From a virus, in the IMG/VR virus record IMGVR_UViG_3300048126_000013, positions 1 through 37,834 of that record: a stretch of DNA of 37,834 nt. The stretch is one strand, 5' to 3'. The notes under the pieces are model-generated. The model was not told where the DNA came from. It did no database searches and saw only the letters and a list, made by a program, of their open reading frames with translations. The position numbers were made by a program, and so were the translations under genes. This document shows positions 7,590 to 16,960 of the stretch, one piece after another; position 1 is the first letter of the stretch; each line of letters opens with the position of its first letter.

Positions 7590-8261
7590 ATGGCAGGTTC
7601 AGCAAATCCAAATATGGTTCAGCCTATAACAAATCCATATAACCAAGCTTCAATGGCTCAAATGGGTGCAATGGACAGGACAGCGCAAGGTTTAAATCAA
7701 ACGGCAGCGCAAGGCATGGGTGCATATGCAAATCCCTATGAACAATCTGTTGTCAATAAAACATTGCGTGATGTTGGCGGCGCAGCACAAATAGGTTTGA
7801 ATACTCTTGATGCTCAAGCTACTGCGGCAAACGCGTTTGGTGGCTCTAGGCATGGTATAGCAATGTCAGAGGCGGCTAAAGGTTATCAGCAACAAGCATT
7901 AGACAAAGTTGGAGCATTACGACAACAAGGTTTTAATACAGCGCTAGGAGCTTCCCAAGCTGACAGAGCAGCACAGTTAGGGGCGGCAAATCAGTTAGCA
8001 AATTTAGGCAGACAGTCTTTTGGTTATGGACAGTCGATTGGAAACCAACAGATGCAACAGGGCGCTATGCAGCAACAAATGATGCAAAACTTAATTAATG
8101 CAGGCAAACAGCAATACGGACAATACACAGGCCAACCTATGCAAAACCTTAATACACTGCTTGCAGGCATATCCGCTACCCCTGACGTTTCGGGGCAAAC
8201 TAAGAGCTTTCAGCCGGGCCTTTTTAATTATTTGCAACTTGGCGCACAGATGATGCCATAA
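7590..8261 (+). CDS. Gln/Ala-rich putative DNA-ejection protein
   Basis: A 223-residue protein rich in Gln, Ala, Met and Gly and predicted to be mostly helical (RQQGFNTALGASQADRAAQ, then runs of QQ and MQQ). I start it at 7590, two bases after the previous stop and just after a GAGGGGG tract; an in-frame ATG at 7569 would overlap the previous gene. P22-group podoviruses place similar low-complexity helical ejection proteins between tail and head genes. The function is inferred from composition and neighbours. Confidence 0.5.
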   Translation: MAGSANPNMVQPITNPYNQASMAQMGAMDRTAQGLNQTAAQGMGAYANPYEQSVVNKTLRDVGGAAQIGLNTLDAQATAANAFGGSRHGIAMSEAAKGYQQQALDKVGALRQQGFNTALGASQADRAAQLGAANQLANLGRQSFGYGQSIGNQQMQQGAMQQQMMQNLINAGKQQYGQYTGQPMQNLNTLLAGISATPDVSGQTKSFQPGLFNYLQLGAQMMP

Positions 8262-8279
8262 AGATATAAGGGCAAAAAA

Positions 8280-9281
8280 ATGAGCAATTACAACTTCTTA
8301 GACATGCTGATGGGCAAAGCTAATCAAGCAACACAAAAAGATCCTAACCAATTACTAAGCCCTGCAAAAAGATTTGGTAAGGGTTTAGATGCGCTTGTTT
8401 TAAGAGGTTATGGTATAGGTGATCAAATTGTTGAACAAGCAAACAAACAAACTGCATTTGATTTGCAAAGCAGGCAAAGACAAGACACTTTAACAGCTTT
8501 AAAACAACGTGCAGATAGTGGCGATAAAGTAGCAGCACAAGTTCTTATGGCAGTAGAAAATAGATCATTACAACCATCAGACGCTATGAAGATTTACTTT
8601 AGAGAAAAGTTTAACAGAACTGGCACTACTACACCTGCTAAAATACAAATGTACGAATATGCAAAGAATGTTTTAGGAAAATCACCAGAAGAAGCAGAAA
8701 TTTTTGCTAACACAGCACCTACAACAAATATTAATACACAGCAAAACTATGAAAATAAAGCGCTAGTTGATAGAGGATTAAAATTTACAGACGCATTGTT
8801 AGATGCAGGTGAACTAGCCAAAAGAAGCCAATTTAACACACGAAAACAAATTCAACTTATAAATGACCCAAGTTTTGATGCAGGAGCAGGCAATGAGTTA
8901 GTTGTTCTTGGTAAAAGAGTATTAAATAGGCTTGGAATGGTTCCTGACAGTGAAATCGCAAGCAACGAACAATTTATAACTTACATGCGTAGCGATGTTC
9001 TCAACAAGTTAGGTGGAAGTTTGGGTGTAGGAATTAGTGCCAGTGATGTTGATTATTTAAACAACATGGTTGCTAATCCTAACATGACAAAACAAGCAAT
9101 GAGGGATATTCTTTTTGCTGCAGACGCATTGTATCAAAGACAAATAGAAATAGTAGATTTTGCTAATGACTATATGAACAGAACTGGTGATCAATTTATT
9201 AGGGATAGAAACAAGTTTAACCAAGAATTACAAGATAAATTTGGTAACATAAATATGTTTCAAGTAACAAGTCAAGGGTAA
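8280..9281 (+). CDS. Putative internal virion/DNA-ejection protein
   Basis: A 333-residue largely helical protein preceded by AAGGGC. It has an N-terminal FLDMLMGKANQATQKDPNQL and a long charged helical middle. The section VLNKLGGSLGVGISASDVDYL near residues 240-260 resembles the C-terminal part of long podovirus injection proteins. It lies directly before a second long virion-type protein. A role in forming the transient ejection channel is plausible for the family context but not proven by any motif. Confidence 0.5.
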   Translation: MSNYNFLDMLMGKANQATQKDPNQLLSPAKRFGKGLDALVLRGYGIGDQIVEQANKQTAFDLQSRQRQDTLTALKQRADSGDKVAAQVLMAVENRSLQPSDAMKIYFREKFNRTGTTTPAKIQMYEYAKNVLGKSPEEAEIFANTAPTTNINTQQNYENKALVDRGLKFTDALLDAGELAKRSQFNTRKQIQLINDPSFDAGAGNELVVLGKRVLNRLGMVPDSEIASNEQFITYMRSDVLNKLGGSLGVGISASDVDYLNNMVANPNMTKQAMRDILFAADALYQRQIEIVDFANDYMNRTGDQFIRDRNKFNQELQDKFGNINMFQVTSQG

Positions 9282-9285
9282 GGTT

Positions 9286-10995
9286 ATGTCAGAAACAATA
9301 AATTTAGACGAAGCAAATGCAAGCGAAATTGTTACTTATTATAACTCAATAAAAAACAATACAAAAAAATTAGATGAAATAAAAGCAATAGAAAAGTTTG
9401 CTTTAAACAAGTTTAACATGAATTTGTTTGAAGGAGAAACAACACCTAAAGAGCCACCAACTTTAGGTGACAGAGCAAAAGATTACGGAATGTCACTAAC
9501 CTCTGGTGTTGGTAGGGGCGTTGCAGGTGCGGCTGATTTGCCTTTTATTATAGGTGATTTACTGCAAAAAGGTACAGAATTTGGTTATGAAAAAATTACT
9601 GGGAGAGAGCCATCAGACGAATTTCGTGAAGGAATGGAAAGAGGCTTAACACTTCCTATAATTGGTAATTTGTCAGAAAGAAAAGTTAAACCTGCCGTAG
9701 ATGCGGTAGCACCTAATTTTTTAGATTATGAACCACAAGAATATGGTAGTGAGGCAACGCAGCGTGTTGGTGAGTTTTTGCCATTGGCAGGGAAGAATGT
9801 TGTTACAATGGGTGTTTTACCTGCGTTAACGTCTTTTTTCGCAGGCAAAGCTGCAGAGGATACTCCACTACAATTACCAGTAGAGATAGCTACAGCTTTG
9901 GTAACTCCGTCATTAGCTAAAAAAATTATTAGTCCTAGAGGTGGTCAAATATCAGGTACTACAAAACAGCATTTAGAGTTGTTAAAGAAAGAAGGTGTGC
10001 TACCAACTGCAGGTTTTAAATTTGACGATGTGGACGTAAAGGCATGGGAAGAAGCTACACAAGCAGGAAGAAACTTGCAGGAAGCAGCTTTTGAAGCATT
10101 TAGTCGCGCTGCGTTGAAACGAATTGGTATAGACGCAAACAGGGCAACAGGTGATCAGTTACGGCGTGTTTATGATGAAATGGCTGAAGGCTTTAATTCA
10201 ACAATTAATAACCTTGATACGGCTGCAAACAGAGTTATTCCTTCAAAAGAAAATATGAGTATTTTAAATTCAGCGCTTAGAACATACGGTGGCGCAATCG
10301 CGCCTGCGCAAAGAAGTCCAATTTTTAGAGAAATGTATAACGCTTTTCGGCAATCTAAAAAGACAGGTCAATCATTATCAGGGGATCAGCTAAAATATTA
10401 TCATCAAACTCTAAATAATATGACAAGAAAAGGCGATGAAACAGGCGATGCTGCAAGAGCAATTTTGCCAGAATTAAAAGAAATGATACATAGAAATTTA
10501 GGTGTTGAAGGTAAAGAACTTTGGGTAAACACAAACCGCAGATATAGAGATTTCTTGGCTATAGAAAGGGCGTTAAAGGGCGGCAAGGGATTTGATGAAG
10601 GTCTTGTCGTTCCGTCACGATTAGCAAGCGCAACAACGGCTGTATTTAAACGGAAAAGGTTGTTTGGAGAGAGTGACTTAGGAAACTTAGCGCAAGCAGG
10701 TAGTTCAGTTATGAAAGTATTGCCTCAAAGCGGAACCGCGCCAAGACTTCTTGGAAGTGGGGCAGGTGGGGCAGGTCAAGAAGCTGCACGACTTGGCGCA
10801 GGTACTTATGCCCTGACACAAGATCCAAAAATGGCAGGTTATGCGGCTGTCGCAGGAACAATGCTTCCTTCAGTTAGAAATAATTTGATGGGTTCATCTG
10901 TTGGTCAACAATACATGGGCAATCAATTAGTTAAGGATCAAGGCAGACTTGGCTTGTTGCGTATGCTAGGGTCAAGCACACTTCCAAATATGTAA
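9286..10995 (+). CDS. Large internal virion/DNA-ejection protein
   Basis: A 569-residue protein four bases after the upstream gene. An N-terminal charged helix is followed by Gly/Ala-rich hydrophobic stretches (SLTSGVGRGVAGAADLPFI near residue 65, MGVLPALTSFFAGKAAED near 175) and a helical charged middle (300-430). The Gly/Ala-rich C-terminus contains GSGAGGAGQEAARLGAGTY. Alternating membrane-active and helical segments are typical of podovirus proteins that leave the capsid and line the DNA path through the cell envelope. It directly precedes the portal gene. The family name is uncertain. Confidence 0.55.
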   Translation: MSETINLDEANASEIVTYYNSIKNNTKKLDEIKAIEKFALNKFNMNLFEGETTPKEPPTLGDRAKDYGMSLTSGVGRGVAGAADLPFIIGDLLQKGTEFGYEKITGREPSDEFREGMERGLTLPIIGNLSERKVKPAVDAVAPNFLDYEPQEYGSEATQRVGEFLPLAGKNVVTMGVLPALTSFFAGKAAEDTPLQLPVEIATALVTPSLAKKIISPRGGQISGTTKQHLELLKKEGVLPTAGFKFDDVDVKAWEEATQAGRNLQEAAFEAFSRAALKRIGIDANRATGDQLRRVYDEMAEGFNSTINNLDTAANRVIPSKENMSILNSALRTYGGAIAPAQRSPIFREMYNAFRQSKKTGQSLSGDQLKYYHQTLNNMTRKGDETGDAARAILPELKEMIHRNLGVEGKELWVNTNRRYRDFLAIERALKGGKGFDEGLVVPSRLASATTAVFKRKRLFGESDLGNLAQAGSSVMKVLPQSGTAPRLLGSGAGGAGQEAARLGAGTYALTQDPKMAGYAAVAGTMLPSVRNNLMGSSVGQQYMGNQLVKDQGRLGLLRMLGSSTLPNM

Positions 10996-11004
10996 GGATA
11001 AAAT

Positions 11005-13122
11005 ATGCGGTTAGAGCCACTAGATAAAACACAGATTGAAAACATAGTTTCCAAAGCAGTTTCGGACGCTATTGATTTTTGTGACGCAGAAATAGAACCG
11101 CAAAGAGTTAAAGCGCAGCGTTATTACGATTTAGAATGTGATTTAGGGCATGAGGACGGACGTTCTAGTGTGGTTTCGTCTAAATGTCGTGAAGTTGTTC
11201 GTGGTATAAAGCCATCATTACAACGTGTATTCTTAGCAACCGAAAAACCTGTAGAATTTGTGCCAAGGGGTGCAGAAGATGTGCAGGCGGCAGAACAAGC
11301 GACACAGTTTATTAATTACAAGTTTCAACAGCACAATGGCTACAAGTTAATAAACGATGTTTTCCAAGATGCGTTGGTTAAGAAAACTGGTGTGGCTTAT
11401 GTTTATTACAACGAAAGCATGGAGCAAGAAACGCACACGTTAACAGGTTTATCAGAAGATGAATTTACGCTGCTTGTTTCTGATGACAACGTAGAAGTTC
11501 TTGAGCATGAAGTGCAAATGGCTGCTTCTATGAGTGAAGATGGTATAGAAGTTGAAACGCCTATACATGACGTTAAATTAATTAGAAATATATCAGACGG
11601 TGAAATTTGTATAGAAAGTGTGCCGCCAGAAGATTTTTTTGTAGATAGAAACGCACGAAGCATCGAAGATTTTTATGTTTGCGGTCATACTTCAGAAATG
11701 CGTGTTTCTGATATATTGGCTATGGGTTTTAGCTTAGATGATTTGCAAGGTCTTGATCATACAGAATATTCTGCATCAGATGACGAAGCTGAATTTGAGC
11801 GCAGAGGTTATGCGGTTGACGATGGTGAAGATGAAAACATTTCTGGTTCATCAAAGAAAATAACATTAACAACAGCTTATATGGAGCTTGACATTGAAGG
11901 GTCAGGCGTTCCGCAGCTTTATCAATTTTTATGCGTAGGCGCTAATCACAAGCTTTTGCAATTCTACGAAGCAGATCATGCGCCGTATTCTATTTTTGAG
12001 ATTGATCCAGAACCACACGCTTTCTTTGGAACGTCACTGGTTGATTTAACAATAACAGACCAAGACGCAGCAACATCTATGCTTCGCGGCATATTAGATA
12101 ACGCAGCACTGACAAACAATCCTGCAGTTCAAATACTAGATGGTCAGGTTCATGTCGAAGATTTACTGAACAACGAAATCGGACGAGTGGTAAGAGTAAA
12201 ATCGCCAAATGCTGTTCAAGAAATGTCAGTGCCTTTTACCGCAGCGCAAACTTTGCCTGCATTACAATATTTTGATCAGGTAGTAGACAATAAAACAGGT
12301 GTTAGCAAGATGGCGCAGGGGTTAGATCCTGATGTGCTAAAAAGTGCTACAGCTACAAGCATAGCCGCTTCTATGGAAGGTCAGGCAGGTCAGGCAGAAG
12401 TTATTGCGCGAAACCTAGCAGAAGGTGGCATGAAACGTCTGTTTAAGCTTATGTTAGATTTGTATGTAAAAAATACAGATAAAGAAGAAGTCATGCGATT
12501 AAATGGTCAGTTTGTACCAGTAGATCCTAGAGCTTGGTCTGCAGAAATGGATTTGTCCGTTAATGTTGGTTTAGGTACAGGGCGCGAAAATGAACGTGCT
12601 GCGGCTTTACAATTAGCGTTTGGTATTCAACAGCAACTTTATCAAACTTATGGGCCAACTAACGGAGTGGTTACGCTTACACAAATTAGAAACACACTAG
12701 CAGATATTTTAGCATTAGGCGGTATAAGAAATATTGACCGTCATTTTATGCCTATGTCACCAGAAATAGAACAGCAAATGATGGCACAGGCTCAACAGCA
12801 ACAACAGATGATGGCGCAGATGGCGCAACAACAAGATCCAACGCAAGCCATCGTGCAAGCAGAAGCAATGAAAACGCAGACGCAGGCACAGATGGACATG
12901 GCAAAAATGCAAATGGATAATAAGTATAAAATGCACGAATTAGCTATGAAAGATGATTTAGCTAGAGATGAAATGGTTCAAGATTTAGCCGTTAAGGTTG
13001 CTGAGTTGTTAGGCAAATATGGAACAGCCGTTGACGTAGAAGCTATTAAACAGGAACAAAATGCTGTAAGACAGCACAATGAACAAATGATGGGTGGAAT
13101 GAATGGATCTGGCGGCTATTGA
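11005..13122 (+). CDS. Portal (head-tail connector) protein, P22-like
   Basis: A 705-residue protein with AAGGAT before its ATG. Size and sequence fit the P22-type portal family (about 725 residues in P22). Matching parts are the N-terminal EIEPQRVKAQRYYDLE, the segment VVSSKCREVVRGIKPSLQRVF, GVAYVYYNE, the EDFFVDRNARSIEDFYVCGH stretch, and SMLRGILDNAALTNNP about two thirds along. The C-terminal about 110 residues are Met/Gln-rich and form a likely coiled-coil barrel (QQMMAQAQQQQQ, MAKMQMDN). It forms the dodecameric ring through which DNA is packaged and ejected. It overlaps the next gene by 20 bases. Confidence 0.85.
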   Translation: MRLEPLDKTQIENIVSKAVSDAIDFCDAEIEPQRVKAQRYYDLECDLGHEDGRSSVVSSKCREVVRGIKPSLQRVFLATEKPVEFVPRGAEDVQAAEQATQFINYKFQQHNGYKLINDVFQDALVKKTGVAYVYYNESMEQETHTLTGLSEDEFTLLVSDDNVEVLEHEVQMAASMSEDGIEVETPIHDVKLIRNISDGEICIESVPPEDFFVDRNARSIEDFYVCGHTSEMRVSDILAMGFSLDDLQGLDHTEYSASDDEAEFERRGYAVDDGEDENISGSSKKITLTTAYMELDIEGSGVPQLYQFLCVGANHKLLQFYEADHAPYSIFEIDPEPHAFFGTSLVDLTITDQDAATSMLRGILDNAALTNNPAVQILDGQVHVEDLLNNEIGRVVRVKSPNAVQEMSVPFTAAQTLPALQYFDQVVDNKTGVSKMAQGLDPDVLKSATATSIAASMEGQAGQAEVIARNLAEGGMKRLFKLMLDLYVKNTDKEEVMRLNGQFVPVDPRAWSAEMDLSVNVGLGTGRENERAAALQLAFGIQQQLYQTYGPTNGVVTLTQIRNTLADILALGGIRNIDRHFMPMSPEIEQQMMAQAQQQQQMMAQMAQQQDPTQAIVQAEAMKTQTQAQMDMAKMQMDNKYKMHELAMKDDLARDEMVQDLAVKVAELLGKYGTAVDVEAIKQEQNAVRQHNEQMMGGMNGSGGY

Positions 13123-13360
13123 ATTAAAAGCTAAAAAGTCCAAATCATTATTGGAAGATGATCGGTTTAAGGAAGCCGTACAGGATTTGCGTGAAATGCA
13201 GTTAAGCGTTTTCGCAAGTAGCAGCGCCCCAGAGGTGGAGAAACGTGAGGATGCTCACGCCATACTTAGGGCATTAAATGAAATAGAGAGATTGCTAAAC
13301 GCGAATATAGACGCTGTAACTCTCATTAATATGAAGGGAAAGCACCTTGGAAGAGACTAA
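13103..13360 (+). CDS. Small helical protein between portal and scaffold
   Basis: An 85-residue charged, almost entirely helical protein (IELKAKKSKSLLEDDRFKEA, then EDAHAILRALNEIERLLNANI). Its start lies inside the portal gene after a GGGTGG tract and its end overlaps the scaffold gene. Short helical proteins in this position occur in related podoviruses, but their job is unknown. A head-assembly role is only inferred. Confidence 0.55.
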   Translation: MDLAAIELKAKKSKSLLEDDRFKEAVQDLREMQLSVFASSSAPEVEKREDAHAILRALNEIERLLNANIDAVTLINMKGKHLGRD

Positions 13361-14330
13361 CCCAATCAACGGTGACGACATGGGCGCGGTTGCCGAAAAT
13401 TTGATTATGGAAGTGCCTAAAAATCAAGATCAAGTAACTGATAAAGAAGTGGAGGCAATTCTGGACACAGAAACCGAAGCTGAAGAGCAAGTTGCCGAAG
13501 ATGTTGATGTCGATGATGTATCAGACATCGATGATGAAATACCTGATACTGAGGATGTTGAGGAATTAGAGCCAACAGTCGAACCAGAAACTTACATGGT
13601 CAAAGTCGATGGACAAGAGCAAGAAGTCACTCTGGATGAACTGAAAAGGGGTTACTCAGGACAAAAGTATATCCAAAAAGGAATGACTGAAGTTGCCGAA
13701 AACCGTAAGAACTTCGAACAACTGCAACAGGAAGTTTCTCAAGAGCGTCAAATACTAAGTCAAATGCTAGAGCAAGCAAAAAACGGTGCTATACCTGCAA
13801 TCCCTGAGTATCCACCAGAAGAGATGAAAGACACTGATCTTCTAGGATACAATATGAGAACAGAAGAGTATCGTAGGGCTGTAGAGCAGCGTCAACAATG
13901 GGAACAAAACGCTAAGTGGGTTGCACAACGTGATCAACAAGAGAAAGATCGCATACATGCAGAAAGTCTAAATCAGCAAGCCATGCGGTTAGCTGAATGG
14001 ATGCCTGAGTTTAAGGACGAAACAAAGCGTCAAGTTTTTGTTAAGGAAATGACAGAAAACGCGAAAGAGCATTACAAGTTGACTGATGATCAAATCAGCA
14101 CTGTGCAAACTGCCGAAGAAGTTATGATCCTTAGTGATGCTATTAAATGGCGAAAGCTACAAGCCAACAAACCAACAGCTAAGAAAAAAGCTGAAGGTGC
14201 GCGGCCTGTGGTCAAGCCTGCAGCTAAACGGTCTGCAAGTGCGGCTCAAAGCAGAAATAAAGACAAGGCATTAGACGCAATGAAACGGTCAGGAAGCGCA
14301 GATGATGTTGCTAACTGGCTACTATCTTAA
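13347..14330 (+). CDS. Capsid scaffolding protein
   Basis: A 327-residue protein with a very acidic N-terminal region (residues 20-80, many Asp/Glu), a motif YMVKVDGQEQEVTLDELKRGYSG-like near residue 85, a long charged coiled-coil middle, and a basic Lys/Ala-rich C-terminus. This acidic-helix-basic-tail layout, directly upstream of the capsid gene, is typical of P22-type scaffold proteins, whose basic tail contacts the coat protein. The first codon is TTG, seven bases after AAGGGA; the next in-frame ATG at 13380 is an alternative. Confidence 0.75.
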   Translation: MEETNPINGDDMGAVAENLIMEVPKNQDQVTDKEVEAILDTETEAEEQVAEDVDVDDVSDIDDEIPDTEDVEELEPTVEPETYMVKVDGQEQEVTLDELKRGYSGQKYIQKGMTEVAENRKNFEQLQQEVSQERQILSQMLEQAKNGAIPAIPEYPPEEMKDTDLLGYNMRTEEYRRAVEQRQQWEQNAKWVAQRDQQEKDRIHAESLNQQAMRLAEWMPEFKDETKRQVFVKEMTENAKEHYKLTDDQISTVQTAEEVMILSDAIKWRKLQANKPTAKKKAEGARPVVKPAAKRSASAAQSRNKDKALDAMKRSGSADDVANWLLS

Positions 14331-14354
14331 TCTTTTGTCAAAAGGACTAAAATC

Positions 14355-15347
14355 ATGGCTGTAACAGCTAATACAAATGAGACATATGATGTCACAACAA
14401 TCCGCGAAGATTTATCAGAAGCAATGGCTTCTATAAGTCCAACTGAAACTTTACTGATGAGTACAATCGGCTCTAGGAACGTAGATAATACCTACTTTGA
14501 GTGGAGTGAAGTTGATCTTGCTGCAACTGGCGCAAACAGACAGATAGAGGGTGACGTTGGTCTTTCCAACACAGCACCAACTAACGCTGTTCGTAAAGGT
14601 GGTTACACACAAATTTCAGCTAAAGTTGTAGAAGTTTCTTCTACTAACCAAGCTGTAAATGGTGTTGCAAACGCACAAACAGTAGCAAAACAGGTTGCTT
14701 ACAAGCTTTCTGAGCTAAAGCGTGACATGGAAGCTATGCTTCTATCTAACGTAGCTGCAAATGCAGGTGCTTCTGGTACTGCTAGGGCAACTGCAGGTTT
14801 ACCTGCGTATCTAACTTCCAACGTATCGCGTGGTGGTTCAGGTGCTAACGGTACAACTTCTGGCTCTGGTGAAAGTGGATTTGTCAATGCTGCGGCAACT
14901 GACGGTACACTTCGCCCTATAACAGAAGCACTTTTAAAAACTGTTATTGCTAGTTGTTGGAACTCTGGTGCTACACCTAAAGTTGTTATGTGTGGTTCAG
15001 CGCAAAAGCAAAAAATTTCTACCTTCACTGGTAACGCAACACGTTACAAAGAAGCAGAAGATAGTAAATTAAATGCTGCGATTGACGTATATATTTCCGA
15101 CTTCGGGGAAGTTCAAATTGCGCCTAATCGCCATATGCGTGTCAGAACAGTGTCAAGTGTAGATTATACACCTGACGTACTTGTTCTTGATCCATCATAT
15201 GCAGAGGTTGCGTATCTACAGACTGCCAAGCAAGAAGCGTTGGCGAAAACAGGGCTGTCAGAACGCCGCTTAATTTCCTGCGAATATGGCTTACAGGTAA
15301 CTTCGCAAAAAGCACATGGTATCGTTGCAGACATCAACGCATCATAA
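14355..15347 (+). CDS. Major capsid protein, SU10/DUF5309-type
   Basis: A 330-residue protein with AAAGGA before the ATG. It matches the SU10-type major capsid family in order: an N-terminal DLSEAMASISPTETLLMSTI, WSEVDLAATGANRQIEGD, the conserved YTQISAKVVEVSSTNQAV, a helix LSELKRDMEAMLLSN, a Gly/Ser loop near residues 155-180, then PKVVMCGSAQKQKISTF and the end LSERRLISCEYGLQVTSQKA. The fold is HK97-like. It lies just after the scaffold gene and before a stable hairpin, an arrangement that would help high expression. Confidence 0.85.
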   Translation: MAVTANTNETYDVTTIREDLSEAMASISPTETLLMSTIGSRNVDNTYFEWSEVDLAATGANRQIEGDVGLSNTAPTNAVRKGGYTQISAKVVEVSSTNQAVNGVANAQTVAKQVAYKLSELKRDMEAMLLSNVAANAGASGTARATAGLPAYLTSNVSRGGSGANGTTSGSGESGFVNAAATDGTLRPITEALLKTVIASCWNSGATPKVVMCGSAQKQKISTFTGNATRYKEAEDSKLNAAIDVYISDFGEVQIAPNRHMRVRTVSSVDYTPDVLVLDPSYAEVAYLQTAKQEALAKTGLSERRLISCEYGLQVTSQKAHGIVADINAS

Positions 15348-15352
15348 AAATA

Positions 15353-15375
15353 GGTGGGGCAGAAATGCCCCATCC
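15353..15375 (+). other. GAAA-tetraloop hairpin after the capsid gene
   Basis: TGGGGCA at 15355-15361 pairs perfectly with TGCCCCA at 15366-15372 around a GAAA loop, and an outer GG/CC pair extends the stem across one bulged base. No U-tract follows, so it is not a classical intrinsic terminator. It begins eight bases after the capsid stop codon. I infer an mRNA-stabilising or processing element, or a partial terminator that sets the capsid transcript ratio. Confidence 0.6.
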
Positions 15376-15391
15376 ACAACAGGAGAATGAA

Positions 15392-15646
15392 ATGAGAATA
15401 AAGATTACAAGTGACAGAAACCCTTGGGCAAACGGTAGCCCATGCGCGAAAGGCCAAGAGTTAGAAATAGATGATGAAACAGGTGCGGCGATGGTGGAGG
15501 CAGGCATGGCATTAGAGCTTGGTGCATCTAAACCTAAAAGAGCAAGAAACGCTAAAGGTCATTTAAAAGCAGATGATCCAACTACAGAAACCAATGAAGC
15601 TTGGATTGGTGGTGTAGCCCCAAAAAAAAAGAAAGCTAAAAAATGA
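15392..15646 (+). CDS. Small head-region protein with Lys-rich end
   Basis: An 84-residue protein. I choose ATG 15392 because AGGAG ends six bases before it; an upstream in-frame ATG at 15365 lies inside the post-capsid hairpin. The first 45 residues form a short beta domain (MRIKITSDRNPWANGSPCAKGQ...). The rest is basic and low-complexity, ending in PKKKKAKK. Such proteins follow the capsid gene in many podoviruses; a capsid-binding or DNA-binding role is inference. Confidence 0.6.
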   Translation: MRIKITSDRNPWANGSPCAKGQELEIDDETGAAMVEAGMALELGASKPKRARNAKGHLKADDPTTETNEAWIGGVAPKKKKAKK

Positions 15647-15918
15647 GCGTACAAACACGATATTTTGATGAAGATGGCAAAATTGTAATTAACCGCAGTC
15701 AGGATATTCAGCGCATTTTAGATTTTAATAAAGAGCGCAACATAGATGGACATAACCGTAAATCGGACATGCGGCTTGCAGGGTCTATACCTTTTGTTGT
15801 TATTGAGATGTGGATGAAAGAGTGCGGCGCAAAACTAGGTAGCCAAGAGCTAAACGAATACATCAAGAAAAAACTGATGTCAGGTGAGTTTAGTAAATTG
15901 GTTGCTAACGGTTATTAA
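15643..15918 (+). CDS. Conserved-type small phage protein, unknown function
   Basis: A 91-residue protein in ATGA overlap with the preceding gene. It reads SVQTRYFDEDGKIVINRSQD, then a helical stretch and IPFVVIEMWMKECGAKLGSQ. I have the impression of a family found downstream of the capsid gene in other marine podoviruses, without an assigned function. No enzymatic residues stand out. It is most likely a minor head or connector protein. Confidence 0.55.
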   Translation: MSVQTRYFDEDGKIVINRSQDIQRILDFNKERNIDGHNRKSDMRLAGSIPFVVIEMWMKECGAKLGSQELNEYIKKKLMSGEFSKLVANGY

Positions 15919-16335
15919 ATGGATCTGCCCAAGGTAAATATCGCGGTTGCTGCTAGTGCGGTGGTAGCTATTGTATCTACTGTGGGTGGTGGTATATGGT
16001 ATGCTTCTTCTCAGGCATCAATTATTGAAGGTCTTACAGAGCAAGTAGAAACCCTAACTATTGAGAACAATGCTACTGACCGCACAAACCTTATTCGTGA
16101 TGTTGAAGAAAACACTGAGCGAATAGATGAAATCATAGATTACATTATAGAAGTTGAAGAGGACGGTGGTGAAACTATTGACGAAATCTATGAAGAATTT
16201 GAAGATGTTTACGAAACCCAAGAAGGTTTCCTGTTACAGTTTAATCAGATTGTTAAATTGCAAGCTAGGATAAAAACCTTAGAAAACACAATGGAATACC
16301 TGACAAGACGCCCGATGAACTCTGACGGTAGGTAA
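15919..16335 (+). CDS. Membrane-anchored coiled-coil protein
   Basis: A 138-residue protein that starts right after the previous stop codon. One N-terminal membrane segment (about residues 6-27, VAASAVVAIVSTVGGGIWYA) is followed by a long acidic coiled coil (residues 32-125). The shape resembles an inner-membrane spanin or another lysis accessory protein, and the gene lies upstream of the holin and amidase. It could instead be a virion protein. I do not recognise the family. Confidence 0.5.
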   Translation: MDLPKVNIAVAASAVVAIVSTVGGGIWYASSQASIIEGLTEQVETLTIENNATDRTNLIRDVEENTERIDEIIDYIIEVEEDGGETIDEIYEEFEDVYETQEGFLLQFNQIVKLQARIKTLENTMEYLTRRPMNSDGR

Positions 16336-16337
16336 AT

Positions 16338-16793
16338 ATGGAAGTATTTACAATATTAGCAGGCATCAAATCAGGGCTTGCGGCAGGCAAGTCTATTGCA
16401 GGTCTTAGCAAACAAATAGGACAATTCTTTGACGCAACTGACCAAGCAAAGAAAACTTTACAGAAAAAAGGTATATCAAGCAAAAGTGCAAATGCTACGG
16501 CAATGGATCGTTGGGCTAAAATTAGACAAGCAGCGGAAGCTGAAGAAGAGCTTAAAGAGTGGATTACACAGACCTACGGAAGATCAAAATACCTAGAACT
16601 TTTAAAAATTCGTAGAGAAGTTCTTGCAGAAAAAAGGGAAGCTGAAGCGCAAGCAAGGCGTGACGCTATTGCGCAGCAAGAGTTAATGGTTACGATTGTT
16701 GGAATAATAGTATTGTTAATTTTTACGTTTGTTGGGTCTGCAGCTTACTTACACTATATGGGTTGGATAGACGTTAGGGATTATTTTCCATGA
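16338..16793 (+). CDS. Helical protein with C-terminal membrane segment
   Basis: A 151-residue protein. A Gly/Ala-rich amphipathic start (FTILAGIKSGLAAGKSIAGL) leads into a charged helical middle (residues 50-115) and one strong membrane span near residues 118-140 (LMVTIVGIIVLLIFTFVGSA). It lies two bases after the previous gene in the pre-lysis region. It could assist lysis or be ejected with the DNA. No family is recognised. Confidence 0.5.
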   Translation: MEVFTILAGIKSGLAAGKSIAGLSKQIGQFFDATDQAKKTLQKKGISSKSANATAMDRWAKIRQAAEAEEELKEWITQTYGRSKYLELLKIRREVLAEKREAEAQARRDAIAQQELMVTIVGIIVLLIFTFVGSAAYLHYMGWIDVRDYFP

Positions 16794-16960
16794 TTTATGT
16801 TTTGATATTTTTACATTTTATAAACACCGATAATCTGAAATATTACCAGATCGGCACTTATTCGGACAAAGAGCAATGTCTAGCGCAGGCAGAAAAGGCA
16901 AAAATACTAGTGACGCACAACAGCATGAAGGTAGCTTGCCTAGAGGTGAAGAACCTGTAA
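16790..16960 (+). CDS. Small putative exported protein with two cysteines
   Basis: A 56-residue protein in ATGA overlap with the preceding gene. The start MIYVLIFLHF is hydrophobic, like a short signal or anchor. It is followed by YYQIGTYSDKEQCLAQAEKA and a second Cys in MKVACLEV. The pattern D-K-E-x-C ... V-x-C-x-x-V looks like small exported phage proteins with one disulfide. It lies in the lysis region. The function is unknown, and the call rests on coupling and composition. Confidence 0.5.
   Translation: MIYVLIFLHFINTDNLKYYQIGTYSDKEQCLAQAEKAKILVTHNSMKVACLEVKNL

Noticed and set aside
16876-16935. Upstream ATG 16876 as start of the 16936-17112 frame
   Set aside because: It would overlap the coupled 16790-16960 gene by 85 bases, and the added residues are low-complexity.
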